Source of the DNA: JBKEDS01 sp047975545 | GTDB taxonomy: Bacteria; Bacteroidota; Bacteroidia; Flavobacteriales; Flavobacteriaceae | DNA: 33,431 bases | Direction of reading: 5' to 3' | Assembly: GCA_047975545.1 (NCBI GenBank) | Contig: JBKEDS010000067.1 | Location: forward strand, 1 to 33,431 | In this document: positions 17,044-25,456 of the stretch, one piece after another | Layout of the letters: each line of letters starts with the position of its first letter | Position numbering within the stretch: the first letter of the stretch is position 1 | Notes under the pieces: model-generated | Databases searched by the model: none | What the model saw: the letters and a program-made list of their open reading frames with translations, nothing else | What the model was told of the DNA's origin: nothing | Position numbers and translations under genes: made by a program

Positions 17044-17280
17044 AAGATAATTTTGAGGGCGAATGTTTGTGTTTGGTTGGACATCGGAGCATTCCAATTG
17101 CTCATGTAAGCCTCGCAATTTGTCGAAGTTATTGAGGAACGCCAAGACTTAAAAATAGGCTTGATTGAGGTTGCCGCTTTCAAGATGGACTTTATTTCGG
17201 AAGATCAATTTAGAGCCTTGGTTTAACCTTTAATAAAAGCAGTTATGGCAAAAAATTGTTGGAATTGCTTAAAAGAAGGA
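17044..17280 (+). pseudogene. rmlA: Remnant of rmlA (glucose-1-phosphate thymidylyltransferase), C-terminal part
   Basis: In one frame from 17044 one reads WLDIGAFQLLM, a stop, ASQFVEVIEERQDLKIGLIE, FISEDQFRALV, a stop, then PLIK. After a one-base loss, frames giving SYGKKLLELL follow. This aligns with the RmlA C-terminus (WLDTGTxxSLLEASxFVxxIExRQGLKIxCxEE...GYI...PLxKSxYGxYLLxL). Only about 80 of roughly 290 residues remain, so an internal deletion has joined the front of rmlB to the back of rmlA. RmlA makes dTDP-glucose, the RmlB substrate, so both relics belong to one pathway. The remaining 17281-17502 holds nothing I can identify. Confidence 0.8.
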
Positions 17281-17502
17281 ATAATTAAATTTGAAGAGGA
17301 AGAATAGAAGGCTATAGGCCTATAATCCGAAATATATAACTGAGGTAACGTCGATTTTCTGATATTTTTAAGGCGCTCTATTGTACTTAAACCAAATTTT
17401 CCCATAAACTACTGGTAATCCGTTAAACCACATTATAACTTGTTGACAAATCATTAATTCTAAACACATGAGCTTCTTTTTTTCCTAAAAAAACTATTTT
17501 TA

Positions 17503-17533
17503 TTTGTACTAATTCTAAATAATATTATATTTG
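17503..17533 (+). promoter_or_regulatory. Consensus promoter of the TonB receptor/DUF4374 operon
   Basis: TTTG (17503-17506), exactly 19 bp, then TATATTTG (17526-17533): a perfect Bacteroidota primary-sigma promoter. Initiation near 17540 leaves a leader of about 17 nt before the ATG at 17557. I saw no clear Fur-box palindrome over it. Confidence 0.8.
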
Positions 17534-17556
17534 CCAAAAAATTGTTAATAATTTCA

Positions 17557-19998
17557 ATGCGCAAATATTTACTAACTGTAAGTTTTATAATAAGTTATAT
17601 CGGGTTTTCCCAAAACGGCACTATTAAAGGCGTGGTTTCTTTTGACGATAATAAGCCGGCAACGGGCATTCATGTTTCATTAAAAAATAATGCCGACCAA
17701 AAAACGTACCATGCCAATACCAACCATCAAGGAGCTTTTTCGTTTTTCCCAATTCCTTACGGCGATTATACGGTACAAGCCCAATCGTTAAATGCTAAAA
17801 CGGCACGAGTTGAAACCCGTTTACAATCGGTAAGCCAAACTGTAAATATTATTTTGCAGCGTATAGACCACCACGATTTGGACGAGGTTTTGGTGAAAAC
17901 GCAAACTGAAAAACATAAAACCGAAACCAAGGGATTTTCGGTAAACGTTATTGAAACCAAGGAAGCCAGCTTAAGAAACATACAAACCAACGAGCTTTTA
18001 AATACCACCGTTGGCGTAAAACTTAGGCAAAATGGCGGCTTGGGTTCCAATGTGGAGTACTCTTTAAACGGTCTGTCGGGCAATTCTGTACGAGTTTTTA
18101 TCGATGGTATTCCAATATCCATGTACGGTTCGTCTTTTAATTTAAATAGTATTCCACCTTCTATGATAGAAAATATCGAAGTGTACAAAGGTGTGGTTCC
18201 CGGGCATTTGGCGGACGATGCCTTGGGCGGAGCCATAAACATCGTTATGAAAAAAGGCATTAAAACTAATTTTAACGCCTCGGTATCGTATGGTTCATTT
18301 AACACCTTTCAAAGTAGTGTTAATGGGTTGTACAGATTTGACAAATCCGGGTTTACCGTAAAAGCGTCCGGATTTTATAATGCTTCCGATAACGACTATA
18401 AAGTTTGGGGAGGCCGCATAAAGCATATTGAGGTAGATGGTAGTCAAGTACCAATAACCGCAAGACGGTTTTATGATGCTTACGAATCGGTTGGAGGTAT
18501 CCTTGAATTTGGCTTTACCGGTGTTAAATGGGCCGACCAGTTTTTTATTGGCGTAACAGGCTCGGATGATTATAAAGAAGTACAGCACGGTGCCTTTATG
18601 ACCATACATCCGTATAAAGGCCGGTTTTTAGAATCCGATGCCCTACTTGCCAACTTTAGCTACCAAAAAAAGGACTTATTCTTTAAAGGTTTAGATGTAA
18701 GCACTAACGGATTGATTGGCGAGAGAAACCGAATTGTTAACGATACTACCGCTTACGCATATACTTGGCTTGGCGTTAGGCAACAGCGCCCCGTAGATTT
18801 TTCGGATCCTTATGGCGAGTCTATGGATTTGGAAAATGCTTGGGGGTCGCAGCAAGAAGGCGGACCAACTCTACTTAACATAAACAGAAAAGTAGCCTCA
18901 ATTCGATCCGGGATAACCTATGATATAAACAACCATCATAAGGTGTTGTTAAACCATGTTTACAGCGGTGTAGATAGGGAAGACCACGACGAAATGGTTT
19001 CGTTGTTGGAAAATACGTTTCGGCAAACCAGTAATTTGTACAAAAACGTTTATTCTTTAAGCTATGAATTAAATGCTTTTGATGAAAGGCTGAAATTTAA
19101 CCTGTTTGGCAAACACTATCGCCAAAAAGTAGAACGTATTAAGCCCGAATTTAATGAAGATAATACCGCAGTTGTAGAAAATATTTACAGAAGCAATAAA
19201 AATTATAACGGTTTTGGTTTTGCCTCGTCTTACGGTATCCTTTCAAACATAACCGTACTGGCATCGGCAGAAAAGGCCATCCGTTTGCCAAATGAAACCG
19301 AAGTGTTTGGGGATGCCGGGGACAATATATTGGAAAACACGGGCATAAAACCCGAAATAAGCAAAAACGTAAACTTAGGGTTTAGGTTTGGCAAGTTCAA
19401 TTTTAACAATCACGAATTATTGGTAACCACCAATCTTTTTTCTAGAAAAATTCAGGATATAATAGGGCTTCCGCCAAATGAAGATAGTAGGTGGGAAAAT
19501 GACGAGTTGGTTCAATACGATAATTTTAACGAGGAAACCACCTCTAAAGGCATAGAACTGCAACTAAATTACACGTACGACAATAATTTTGGTTTCAACT
19601 TCAATCTTTCAAAACTAAGTTTAGAGTTTCAAAACCAGTATGGCAATATTACCGATGTGCCCAATACGCCTTTGTTTACTATGAATGGGGCTTTGCGCTA
19701 CTCTATTAAAAACTTTATTCAAAACAAGGCCCGTTTAAATTTATTTTACAACACTTACTTTACGGATGAGTTCTCGTATATTATTGTTTATGGAAACACA
19801 ACAGACGACGGAAGATATTTAGTCCCAACGCAATTTATAAACGACTTTGGCTTGAGCTATGCGTTCCCAAAAGAAAATTTTGTTATAAGCTTCGATGTTA
19901 AAAATATTTTTAACGAAGCTGCTTACGATAACCGTTCGGTGCAAAAACCAGGAAGGGCCTTTTACTTAAAATTAAATTACATATTCAATAAATTCTAA
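17557..19998 (+). CDS. TonB-dependent outer-membrane receptor, XusA-like
   Basis: 813 residues from the ATG (MRKYLLTVSFIISYIGFSQ signal peptide); an upstream TTG is rejected because it adds residues before a normal signal. An N-terminal carboxypeptidase-regulatory-like beta-sandwich (TIKGVVSFDDNKPATGIHVS, about 22-105) is followed by the plug (about 115-225: LLNTTVGVKLRQNGGLG, VRVFIDGIPISMYGS, IENIEVYKGVVPGHLADDAL, GGAINIVMKK) and a 22-strand-type barrel ending YLKLNYIFNKF. It is not a SusC-type receptor: it lacks the extra length and no SusD follows. The DUF4374 lipoprotein gene starts 11 bp downstream. That pairing is known for xenosiderophore uptake in Bacteroides (XusA/XusB), so I infer import of an iron chelate. 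Ligand not determinable here. Confidence 0.9.
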   Translation: MRKYLLTVSFIISYIGFSQNGTIKGVVSFDDNKPATGIHVSLKNNADQKTYHANTNHQGAFSFFPIPYGDYTVQAQSLNAKTARVETRLQSVSQTVNIILQRIDHHDLDEVLVKTQTEKHKTETKGFSVNVIETKEASLRNIQTNELLNTTVGVKLRQNGGLGSNVEYSLNGLSGNSVRVFIDGIPISMYGSSFNLNSIPPSMIENIEVYKGVVPGHLADDALGGAINIVMKKGIKTNFNASVSYGSFNTFQSSVNGLYRFDKSGFTVKASGFYNASDNDYKVWGGRIKHIEVDGSQVPITARRFYDAYESVGGILEFGFTGVKWADQFFIGVTGSDDYKEVQHGAFMTIHPYKGRFLESDALLANFSYQKKDLFFKGLDVSTNGLIGERNRIVNDTTAYAYTWLGVRQQRPVDFSDPYGESMDLENAWGSQQEGGPTLLNINRKVASIRSGITYDINNHHKVLLNHVYSGVDREDHDEMVSLLENTFRQTSNLYKNVYSLSYELNAFDERLKFNLFGKHYRQKVERIKPEFNEDNTAVVENIYRSNKNYNGFGFASSYGILSNITVLASAEKAIRLPNETEVFGDAGDNILENTGIKPEISKNVNLGFRFGKFNFNNHELLVTTNLFSRKIQDIIGLPPNEDSRWENDELVQYDNFNEETTSKGIELQLNYTYDNNFGFNFNLSKLSLEFQNQYGNITDVPNTPLFTMNGALRYSIKNFIQNKARLNLFYNTYFTDEFSYIIVYGNTTDDGRYLVPTQFINDFGLSYAFPKENFVISFDVKNIFNEAAYDNRSVQKPGRAFYLKLNYIFNKF

Positions 19999-20009
19999 TA
20001 ATCAAAACT

Positions 20010-21377
20010 ATGAAAAATCGTTTTTTAAACCTTAAATTCATGTCGTTGGCCTTAAGTGCCTTAATACTTGCTTTTAGTTGTAGCAACGACGATGATAACA
20101 CTCCGAAAGAGGAGGAAGAACCTCAAGAAGAAAGCCGATGGATAACCGTTGCCGGTGCCAGAATGGGTACTAATCCCGGCGATGGAAACGGCGGTACCTT
20201 AATTTATGCTATTAATAGCGACGACGCCAAAGACCCCACAAAATCTATTGCGCCTTTCGATAATGGGTTTATAGTACCTTCTAACCGTACGGCACGTTTA
20301 CAGGCATCGGAAGATGGCAGCACCATTTTTAACATAAGCTATGCTGGCGATACTGGAGGAAACTATTCAAAATACACCGTAAACGGCGGCCAAAACTTTA
20401 CGCCAACAGGCTCGGAAATTAGTATTGCACCATATGTGGGTACTGCTCCAAGATGGATTAAACTATTCGATGGCGACAAAACAGGATGTGCCGTGTACGT
20501 TGATACAGAACATCAAGTAAATGACAACGGAACTCCGGATGATGCCACCGATGATACGTATTTAAGGACCGAGGCGACCGTTGGAATTGTTTTATTGGAT
20601 TTGGTTAATTCTAAAATATTGAACTTTAAAGAATTAAGTGTGCCTTTGACAGCCGAAGAAGAGGCTGAAGGATATTACTTTGGCAGGGTTGACATGCCTA
20701 CATTAAATGCAGCCGGCGATAAATTATACATTGGCGGATGGTTAAGAAAAGTGGTTCCGGAAACAATGCAGGCCGATAGCGATTACGAAGTTCTAGCCTC
20801 TAAAACCATTGTTGTAGATTACCCAACATTATTTAACCCACAAGTAATTACCTCTGACGTAGGAATAGGAAACACCAACGGTTACCGTAGTATTAACTCT
20901 TTTGAGTACAACGGTAGTGTTTACCAAGCCAACCAAGCCGATCCTAACGGTTCGCATATCTTAAAAATTGGCGCAAACAACCAATATGACGATTCTTATG
21001 TTTTCAACCTAAGCGATGCCTTAGGAGTTACTGGGGCATATGTATTGGCTTGGAGGCCTGCTGCTAATGGAAAAGCCGTATTGGCATATCGTCACGATGG
21101 TTCTCAAGTTGGCGTTTCAGGAAGAGGGGAAAGCTTTTTTGCTTTGTTAGATTTAGATGCTAAAACGGCTGTTAAAATCGAGGGTATTCCTTACAATATA
21201 GATATGGAAATGTTCCAATACCAAGGTTTTGCGGTTAATGGAAACGACATATACTTAACGGCGGCCCCGGTTGGCCAAAACGGAAATATTTACGTTGTAA
21301 ATACCGAAACGGGCGAAGTAACCAAAGGTGCCGAATTGGTAAACGTAGAAGGAAGCCACTTTATCGGGGCTTGGTAG
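20010..21377 (+). CDS. DUF4374 lipoprotein, XusB-like
   Basis: 455 residues with lipobox LAFSC (Cys24) and an acidic linker (SNDDDN...EEEEPQEE) before the folded part. The remainder has repeated blade-like beta segments (GNGGTLIYAINSDDA, NRTARLQASEDGSTIFNI, RVDMPTLNAAGDKLYIGGWL, GSVYQANQADPNGSHILKI, NGNDIYLTAAPVGQNGNIYV) as in DUF4374, a predicted beta-propeller. From memory, Bacteroides XusB is a member and binds ferric siderophores at the surface next to receptor XusA. The 11-bp spacing to the receptor supports one operon. The third usual partner, an inner-membrane PepSY protein (XusC), is missing: the next gene is on the other strand. Iron-chelate binding is inference. Confidence 0.82.
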   Translation: MKNRFLNLKFMSLALSALILAFSCSNDDDNTPKEEEEPQEESRWITVAGARMGTNPGDGNGGTLIYAINSDDAKDPTKSIAPFDNGFIVPSNRTARLQASEDGSTIFNISYAGDTGGNYSKYTVNGGQNFTPTGSEISIAPYVGTAPRWIKLFDGDKTGCAVYVDTEHQVNDNGTPDDATDDTYLRTEATVGIVLLDLVNSKILNFKELSVPLTAEEEAEGYYFGRVDMPTLNAAGDKLYIGGWLRKVVPETMQADSDYEVLASKTIVVDYPTLFNPQVITSDVGIGNTNGYRSINSFEYNGSVYQANQADPNGSHILKIGANNQYDDSYVFNLSDALGVTGAYVLAWRPAANGKAVLAYRHDGSQVGVSGRGESFFALLDLDAKTAVKIEGIPYNIDMEMFQYQGFAVNGNDIYLTAAPVGQNGNIYVVNTETGEVTKGAELVNVEGSHFIGAW

Positions 21378-21400
21378 AAAACAGTACGGTTACATAAAGA

Positions 21401-21536
21401 GAAAGAGGCAGTTTAAAAAGTTTGTCGTTTCGAGCAAAGTCGAGAAATCTTCATTTATTTAACAATCAAAATGTTGGTAGTTTTATAATAGATTCTTCGT
21501 TTTCCTTAGAATAACGCTTTTCGGACAGCCTCTTTT
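21401..21536. repeat. Interspersed inverted-repeat element, copy 2
   Basis: GAAAGAGGCAGTTTAAAAAG (21401-21420) and CTTTTCGGACAGCCTCTTT (21516-21534) are inverted near-copies, matching the ends at 4769-4784 and 4943-4958. Internal words TCGAGAAATCTTC and GATTCTTCG are also shared. It lies between the convergent DUF4374 and lyase genes, and its T-rich end probably serves as terminator for both. Confidence 0.75.
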
Positions 21537-21545
21537 TGTTCTCTT

Positions 21546-23684
21546 TTATTTCAAAACAGCAATATTCTGTTTCTCGTTATCACGGGTTATCAGTACTACC
21601 TCGCCGCTAACCACAACACCATCGACAATTTTATGGGGTAATAGGAGGTTGGAGCAATCGTGCGACACGACTACAACATATTCTTTATCCCTAATTTTTA
21701 ACTTAACGGCCTCTGCTTGGCTGTCGGGCAAGGCTTCGTGGCCGCGATTATAAATCGGGATTTTTTCAAACGTTACTGCATTGTTTTTGGGGAAGTAAAG
21801 CAGGCTTATAAATGAGTTAAAGCCTTTTGCTTTGTTTGATAGTTCAGCCCTTGTAATACCTTCTTTGTAATTATAATCGGGCGAATACCAAGCATCGGTT
21901 AATGTTATTTCAACCGGATTTAAAGGTTGTATCCTTAAATTATTCTTTTCTAAAGTTGTGGTAAGCCCGCCATTTTCAATTTTCACATCCTTATTGGCAA
22001 AATTAAAGTACTGCGAGTATAGGTGTTCTTCCTTCGCTTCAAACGAATCGACAATTAGCCAAACATCGGGTTTTATATACAATACCCGGCGTTTTGTTAG
22101 TACGGGGTCGTCCAATCGTAAGTAGGCTTTGTTTATGGCTTCGGAATAGTCGTAATCGGTATGGATAACGGCGTAGGCGCCTTCGGCTTTTGCTTCAAAT
22201 TTATTGCTCCACGAACCATTGTAAATGGAGTTTGTTAAGTTGTCTACCCCTAAAGTGTTATGGGCGGTGTTTTCCTTAAAATATTGCCGCCATTGGTTGT
22301 ACATATAGGTATAACGCCCTGTATCGACCAAATAATCGTTACCGTAGGCAAACAGGTCGAAGTGCAGCAAATCGTCGTGCGAATGCCCGCCGCCTAACCT
22401 GCGGGTATGAAAATGGCTGTAAAAGGCATCTTCGCCCCATGACGAACGGGAATATAAATCGCCCGTATTAAATTGGTAGGCCGATAAAAAATCGGGTAAT
22501 ACCGCTCCCATAGCTTTATAGGTGTCGTTGGCTTGGCTGCCAAACAGAAAATAGTTTTCGTAGTTAAATGCCGGATAGGCTCTGGATTTTACGGTACCAT
22601 CGTTAAACAGCACGGCTGCTTTTGTTAAAATACCACGTAAATCGTTATCGTCGCTGTCGCCCAAAAGGGGTTCGTTGTAGTTGGGCTTTTGCCACTCTAA
22701 ATTGGCGTAAACCATTTGCTTTACTTGGGTTAGAAAAGCTGTGTTTAACGGTATATTGGCTCGTTTTGCCAGCATAACAACATTCATAAAACAAATTAAA
22801 ACCTCGTTGTGGTACATGGGCGATTGCTCCCATTGCGTGCCGTCGTCCAGTATTTGGTTTTTAATACAGGCGTACAGTTTTTCAAGGGCGCCATTTTGCC
22901 ACGCTTGCCCGTTTTTAAAATACTGCATAAATACGCCCGCGCTAAACTGGCCACTGTACTCTATAACGCCCCAGTTGCTTATTTGCGAGTGGGTGTTAAA
23001 CTTGGCATTTAAAAACTGGGCGTGTTGGTTTATGCTCATTAAAAATTTTTCCAAAAACTCGGGTGTTATATGTTTCGAATGTTTAAAAAACTCGAAACTT
23101 TTAACCCAGTTTTCCATACGGATTCCCGCTTCTATACGACGCCACGCCTGTTTTGCCTTGGGGTTTGCAATACCGTTGTAATCTATCCAATGCGAGGCTT
23201 GTTCCACAAAGGCCTTGGCATAGGTTTCGTTGCCGGTAAGCATGTAGGCTTTTCCCAAATCCACCCAAAAGCGGTGCCGATTTAGCATAAAAGTCCATTC
23301 GGGGTCGCCAAAGGGGTTAACGTGCCAGTCTATTTCGCCTTTAAATAGGTAAGGTTCTATGGTTTTTTCCATATCCCATTCGTATTGGAACAGGAAATAT
23401 TTTTTAGCCACCTCATCGGCTACCTTGATGCTTGTACTTACCTCATCGGGAAAGGTGCCGGTTATATAGGGCTTATCTTCACCGGAAACGTTCAAATAAA
23501 AATTATCCTGTTCCCTAAAAACTTTTAAAAGTGCTTTTCGTGCAGCTTCCAGATTGTTGCTGTCGTATTTTTTTTTAACCTCGGCTAATTTGGGATTGCT
23601 AAAATCAAGCTCGGAAAATATCGTTTTTTGGGCTTGGGAGAACGATGCTATACCACATAAAAATAGAAGAAGAATTTTTTGCAT
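21546..23684 (-). CDS. Heparinase II/III-family polysaccharide lyase (PL12-like)
   Basis: 712 residues, signal peptide MQKILLLFLCGIASFSQAQ (no lipobox, so periplasmic or secreted). An N-terminal (alpha/alpha) toroid (about 30-390; WRRIEAGIRMENWVKSFEFF, HSQISNWGVIEYSG) is followed by a beta-sandwich (about 400-700; GGGHSHDDLLHFDLFAYG, YLVDTGRYTY, AHNTLGVDN). Candidate catalytic residues are Asn237 (SNWG), Tyr291 (SPMYHNE) and His434/His436 (GGGHSHDD). The 54-residue Asn-Tyr spacing equals that I recall for Pedobacter heparinase III (Asn240/Tyr294). It should cleave a uronate-containing polysaccharide by beta-elimination; heparan-like, alginate-like or other acidic glycans remain possible. It stands alone, with no sulfatase, kinase or SusCD beside it. 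Confidence 0.88.
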   Translation of the reverse strand: MQKILLLFLCGIASFSQAQKTIFSELDFSNPKLAEVKKKYDSNNLEAARKALLKVFREQDNFYLNVSGEDKPYITGTFPDEVSTSIKVADEVAKKYFLFQYEWDMEKTIEPYLFKGEIDWHVNPFGDPEWTFMLNRHRFWVDLGKAYMLTGNETYAKAFVEQASHWIDYNGIANPKAKQAWRRIEAGIRMENWVKSFEFFKHSKHITPEFLEKFLMSINQHAQFLNAKFNTHSQISNWGVIEYSGQFSAGVFMQYFKNGQAWQNGALEKLYACIKNQILDDGTQWEQSPMYHNEVLICFMNVVMLAKRANIPLNTAFLTQVKQMVYANLEWQKPNYNEPLLGDSDDNDLRGILTKAAVLFNDGTVKSRAYPAFNYENYFLFGSQANDTYKAMGAVLPDFLSAYQFNTGDLYSRSSWGEDAFYSHFHTRRLGGGHSHDDLLHFDLFAYGNDYLVDTGRYTYMYNQWRQYFKENTAHNTLGVDNLTNSIYNGSWSNKFEAKAEGAYAVIHTDYDYSEAINKAYLRLDDPVLTKRRVLYIKPDVWLIVDSFEAKEEHLYSQYFNFANKDVKIENGGLTTTLEKNNLRIQPLNPVEITLTDAWYSPDYNYKEGITRAELSNKAKGFNSFISLLYFPKNNAVTFEKIPIYNRGHEALPDSQAEAVKLKIRDKEYVVVVSHDCSNLLLPHKIVDGVVVSGEVVLITRDNEKQNIAVLK

Positions 23685-23713
23685 TTGGTAGGTTGTTAAG
23701 GGTTATTGTAAAC

Positions 23714-23744
23714 CAATATTACTATTAATATAACAAATTTCAAA
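23714..23744 (-). promoter_or_regulatory. Candidate promoter of the lyase gene
   Basis: On the minus strand TTTG (complement of 23741-23744), 19 bp, then TAATATTG (complement of 23714-23721): one mismatch to TAnnTTTG and ideal spacing. Initiation near 23708 gives a leader of about 24 nt. Confidence 0.6.
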
Positions 23745-23894
23745 ACGCTTATGCGGGTAACTTTCTTTTTGCGGGATTAGTCTTAAAAAGAGTTCGCAGG
23801 CGTAAAAATTTTATGTAGCAAATGCGCTTTGGTTTAATACAGCCGACCTACAAGGTGTTTTTTTCTACACCGTATTCAATAATAATTGTTCGAA

Positions 23895-24509
23895 TTAAAA
23901 AAGTCCGTTAATTTCGGCATCAATGGTGTTTATTACGTAGCCCAAGTCTTCGGGGTTGTCCACAAAATTTAATTTGTCTACATCAATTATCAACAACTTT
24001 CCTTTGTTGTAGCCATGAATCCAGGCTTCGTAGCGCTCGTTAAGCCGGCTTAAATAATCAATGCTTATGGAGTTTTCGTATTCGCGGCCGCGTTTTTGTA
24101 TTTGCGCTACCAAATTAGGAATCGTGCTGCGCAAATAAATTAAAATATCGGGACCTTTTACCAACGATTCCATAAGCTCGAACAACGATTTGTAATTTTC
24201 AAAATCGCGATTGGTCATTAAGCCCATGGCGTGTAAATTGGGTGCAAATATGTGGGCGTCCTCGTAAATGGTACGGTCCTGTATAATGCTTTTGCCGCTT
24301 TCCCGAATTTGCAAAACCTGCCGAAACCTACTATTTAAAAAATACACTTGCAGGTTAAAGCTCCAACGTTCCATTTGGTTGTAAAAATCGTCTAAGTAGG
24401 GGTTGTCCACAACATCCTCCAACTGCGCCTCCCAATGGTAGTGCTTGGCTAATAATTTTGTAAGGGTGGTTTTACCTGCCCCAATGTTTCCGGCAACGGC
24501 AATATGCAT
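23895..24509 (-). CDS. Deoxynucleoside kinase (deoxyadenosine/deoxyguanosine kinase family)
   Basis: 204 residues, the usual length. The Walker A loop is GNIGAGKTTL (7-16), the family motif near the base-binding site is RWSFNLQVYFLNSRF (48-62), the DRS-like motif is QDRTIYED (77-84; Asp78, Arg79), and the lid region carries RLNERYEAW. It phosphorylates salvaged deoxynucleosides with ATP in the cytosol to feed dNTP pools. The exact nucleoside preference cannot be read; Bacteroidota homologues are usually annotated as purine-type. The gene lies 3 bp downstream of the propeller-like protein gene and is co-transcribed with it. Confidence 0.9.
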   Translation of the reverse strand: MHIAVAGNIGAGKTTLTKLLAKHYHWEAQLEDVVDNPYLDDFYNQMERWSFNLQVYFLNSRFRQVLQIRESGKSIIQDRTIYEDAHIFAPNLHAMGLMTNRDFENYKSLFELMESLVKGPDILIYLRSTIPNLVAQIQKRGREYENSISIDYLSRLNERYEAWIHGYNKGKLLIIDVDKLNFVDNPEDLGYVINTIDAEINGLF

Positions 24510-24512
24510 GGC

Positions 24513-25298
24513 TTAGTTTGTTTTTAAATGGTATTGGTACACTATTTTGTGGCTGTAAATATACAAGGTTTCGTTGGTAGCAAAAAACGTGTCGGGTGTT
24601 AAATTTGGAAGTTGTATGGGGATTGTTGGTTTTGTGGCGGAATCCAAAAAAAATAAAGTGTTATCTTTTTTCAGGATTAGTTTTTCGTTGGTTTCGGCAA
24701 GTGCGTCGTAGCCGTTATTTTTAATTTTTTCGGTAAGCGTACCAAAATAATTAAAAACGTACAGGTACTTTTTGGTAAGTAGCCAGCAATAATTATAGTT
24801 GCTTTTTATGCCCAATACTTCACTTTTAACGGGTAACGTTTTGGCTTTGGTTGTTTTGGTTTTATAGTCAAAAAGCTCCAATTGTTGGGTGTCTTGGTTA
24901 AATGCCCAAATAGTATTGTCGTAACCCGTGGCAACGTGCGAAACGTTTTTATAGGGTGTTGTGGTGTTAAAATCTATTTTGAATATTTCGGACAAACGAT
25001 TATCTAAAATAATTAGGGTGTTGAAATCCTTGTAAAAAACATTAATTTTAAGCGGATTAAAAGCATCGACCGACGTAATATTGCCCAACTGAAAATTGCT
25101 GTAACCCATGTCGATTTTTGAATTTTTACTCTTTTTGAACAAAACATTGTCTAAAATATAAAACGTAGAATCAAAACTGTTAATACTAATAAGTTTATCA
25201 ACCTTTAATTCGGTTTTACCTATTAAAACAGTTTCAATAGCTTCTTGCGAAACCATTGAAAATGAGACAAAAACAAAGAGGTAAGGCAAATATTTCAT
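24513..25298 (-). CDS. Exported propeller-like protein of unknown function
   Basis: 261 residues from the ATG (MKYLPYLFVFVSFSMVSQ, a signal peptide without lipobox Cys); a TTG three codons upstream is less likely. The mature part is a series of beta-strand pairs with recurring 'hydrophobic-turn-hydrophobic' units: FDSTFYILDN, FNTLIILDNRLSEIFKI, YDNTIWAFNQDTQQLELFDY, NYCWLLTKKYLYVFNYFG, NEKLILKKDNTLFFLD, NETLYIYSHKIVYQYHL. This pattern suggests a six-bladed-type propeller. No catalytic motif is visible. It precedes the deoxynucleoside kinase by 3 bp; I know of no functional reason for the pairing. Confidence 0.75.
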   Translation of the reverse strand: MKYLPYLFVFVSFSMVSQEAIETVLIGKTELKVDKLISINSFDSTFYILDNVLFKKSKNSKIDMGYSNFQLGNITSVDAFNPLKINVFYKDFNTLIILDNRLSEIFKIDFNTTTPYKNVSHVATGYDNTIWAFNQDTQQLELFDYKTKTTKAKTLPVKSEVLGIKSNYNYCWLLTKKYLYVFNYFGTLTEKIKNNGYDALAETNEKLILKKDNTLFFLDSATKPTIPIQLPNLTPDTFFATNETLYIYSHKIVYQYHLKTN

Positions 25299-25366
25299 TA
25301 AGCGCAAAATACAAAAAACAGATTAGTTTTGTAACATTTTTTCTATTTAAAACATGTAATAAAAAG

Positions 25367-25381
25367 ACGTATTTTTACGTA
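25367..25381. promoter_or_regulatory. ACGTA direct repeat, candidate regulator site
   Basis: ACGTATTTTTACGTA has two ACGTA words starting exactly 10 bp apart, one helical turn. It lies in the divergent gap between the propeller/kinase operon and the GLPGLI gene. A related arrangement is found at 26561-26576. The regulator is unknown. Confidence 0.4.
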
Positions 25382-25456
25382 ACTTTAACATTTTTCGGTT
25401 AAACTTTCGCCCTAATAAAGGGTCTAAATGCAAGGTGATAATTAAATCAACAAAAA

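Noticed and set aside
17223..17405. Minus-strand 60-residue reading frame in the gap before the TonB receptor
   Set aside because: It runs antisense over the rmlA relic, has no recognisable family, and no promoter or neighbour supports it.
23852..23875. Possible hairpin GGTGT...ACACC downstream of the kinase gene
   Set aside because: Short stem with no T-tract on the relevant strand; not convincing as a terminator.
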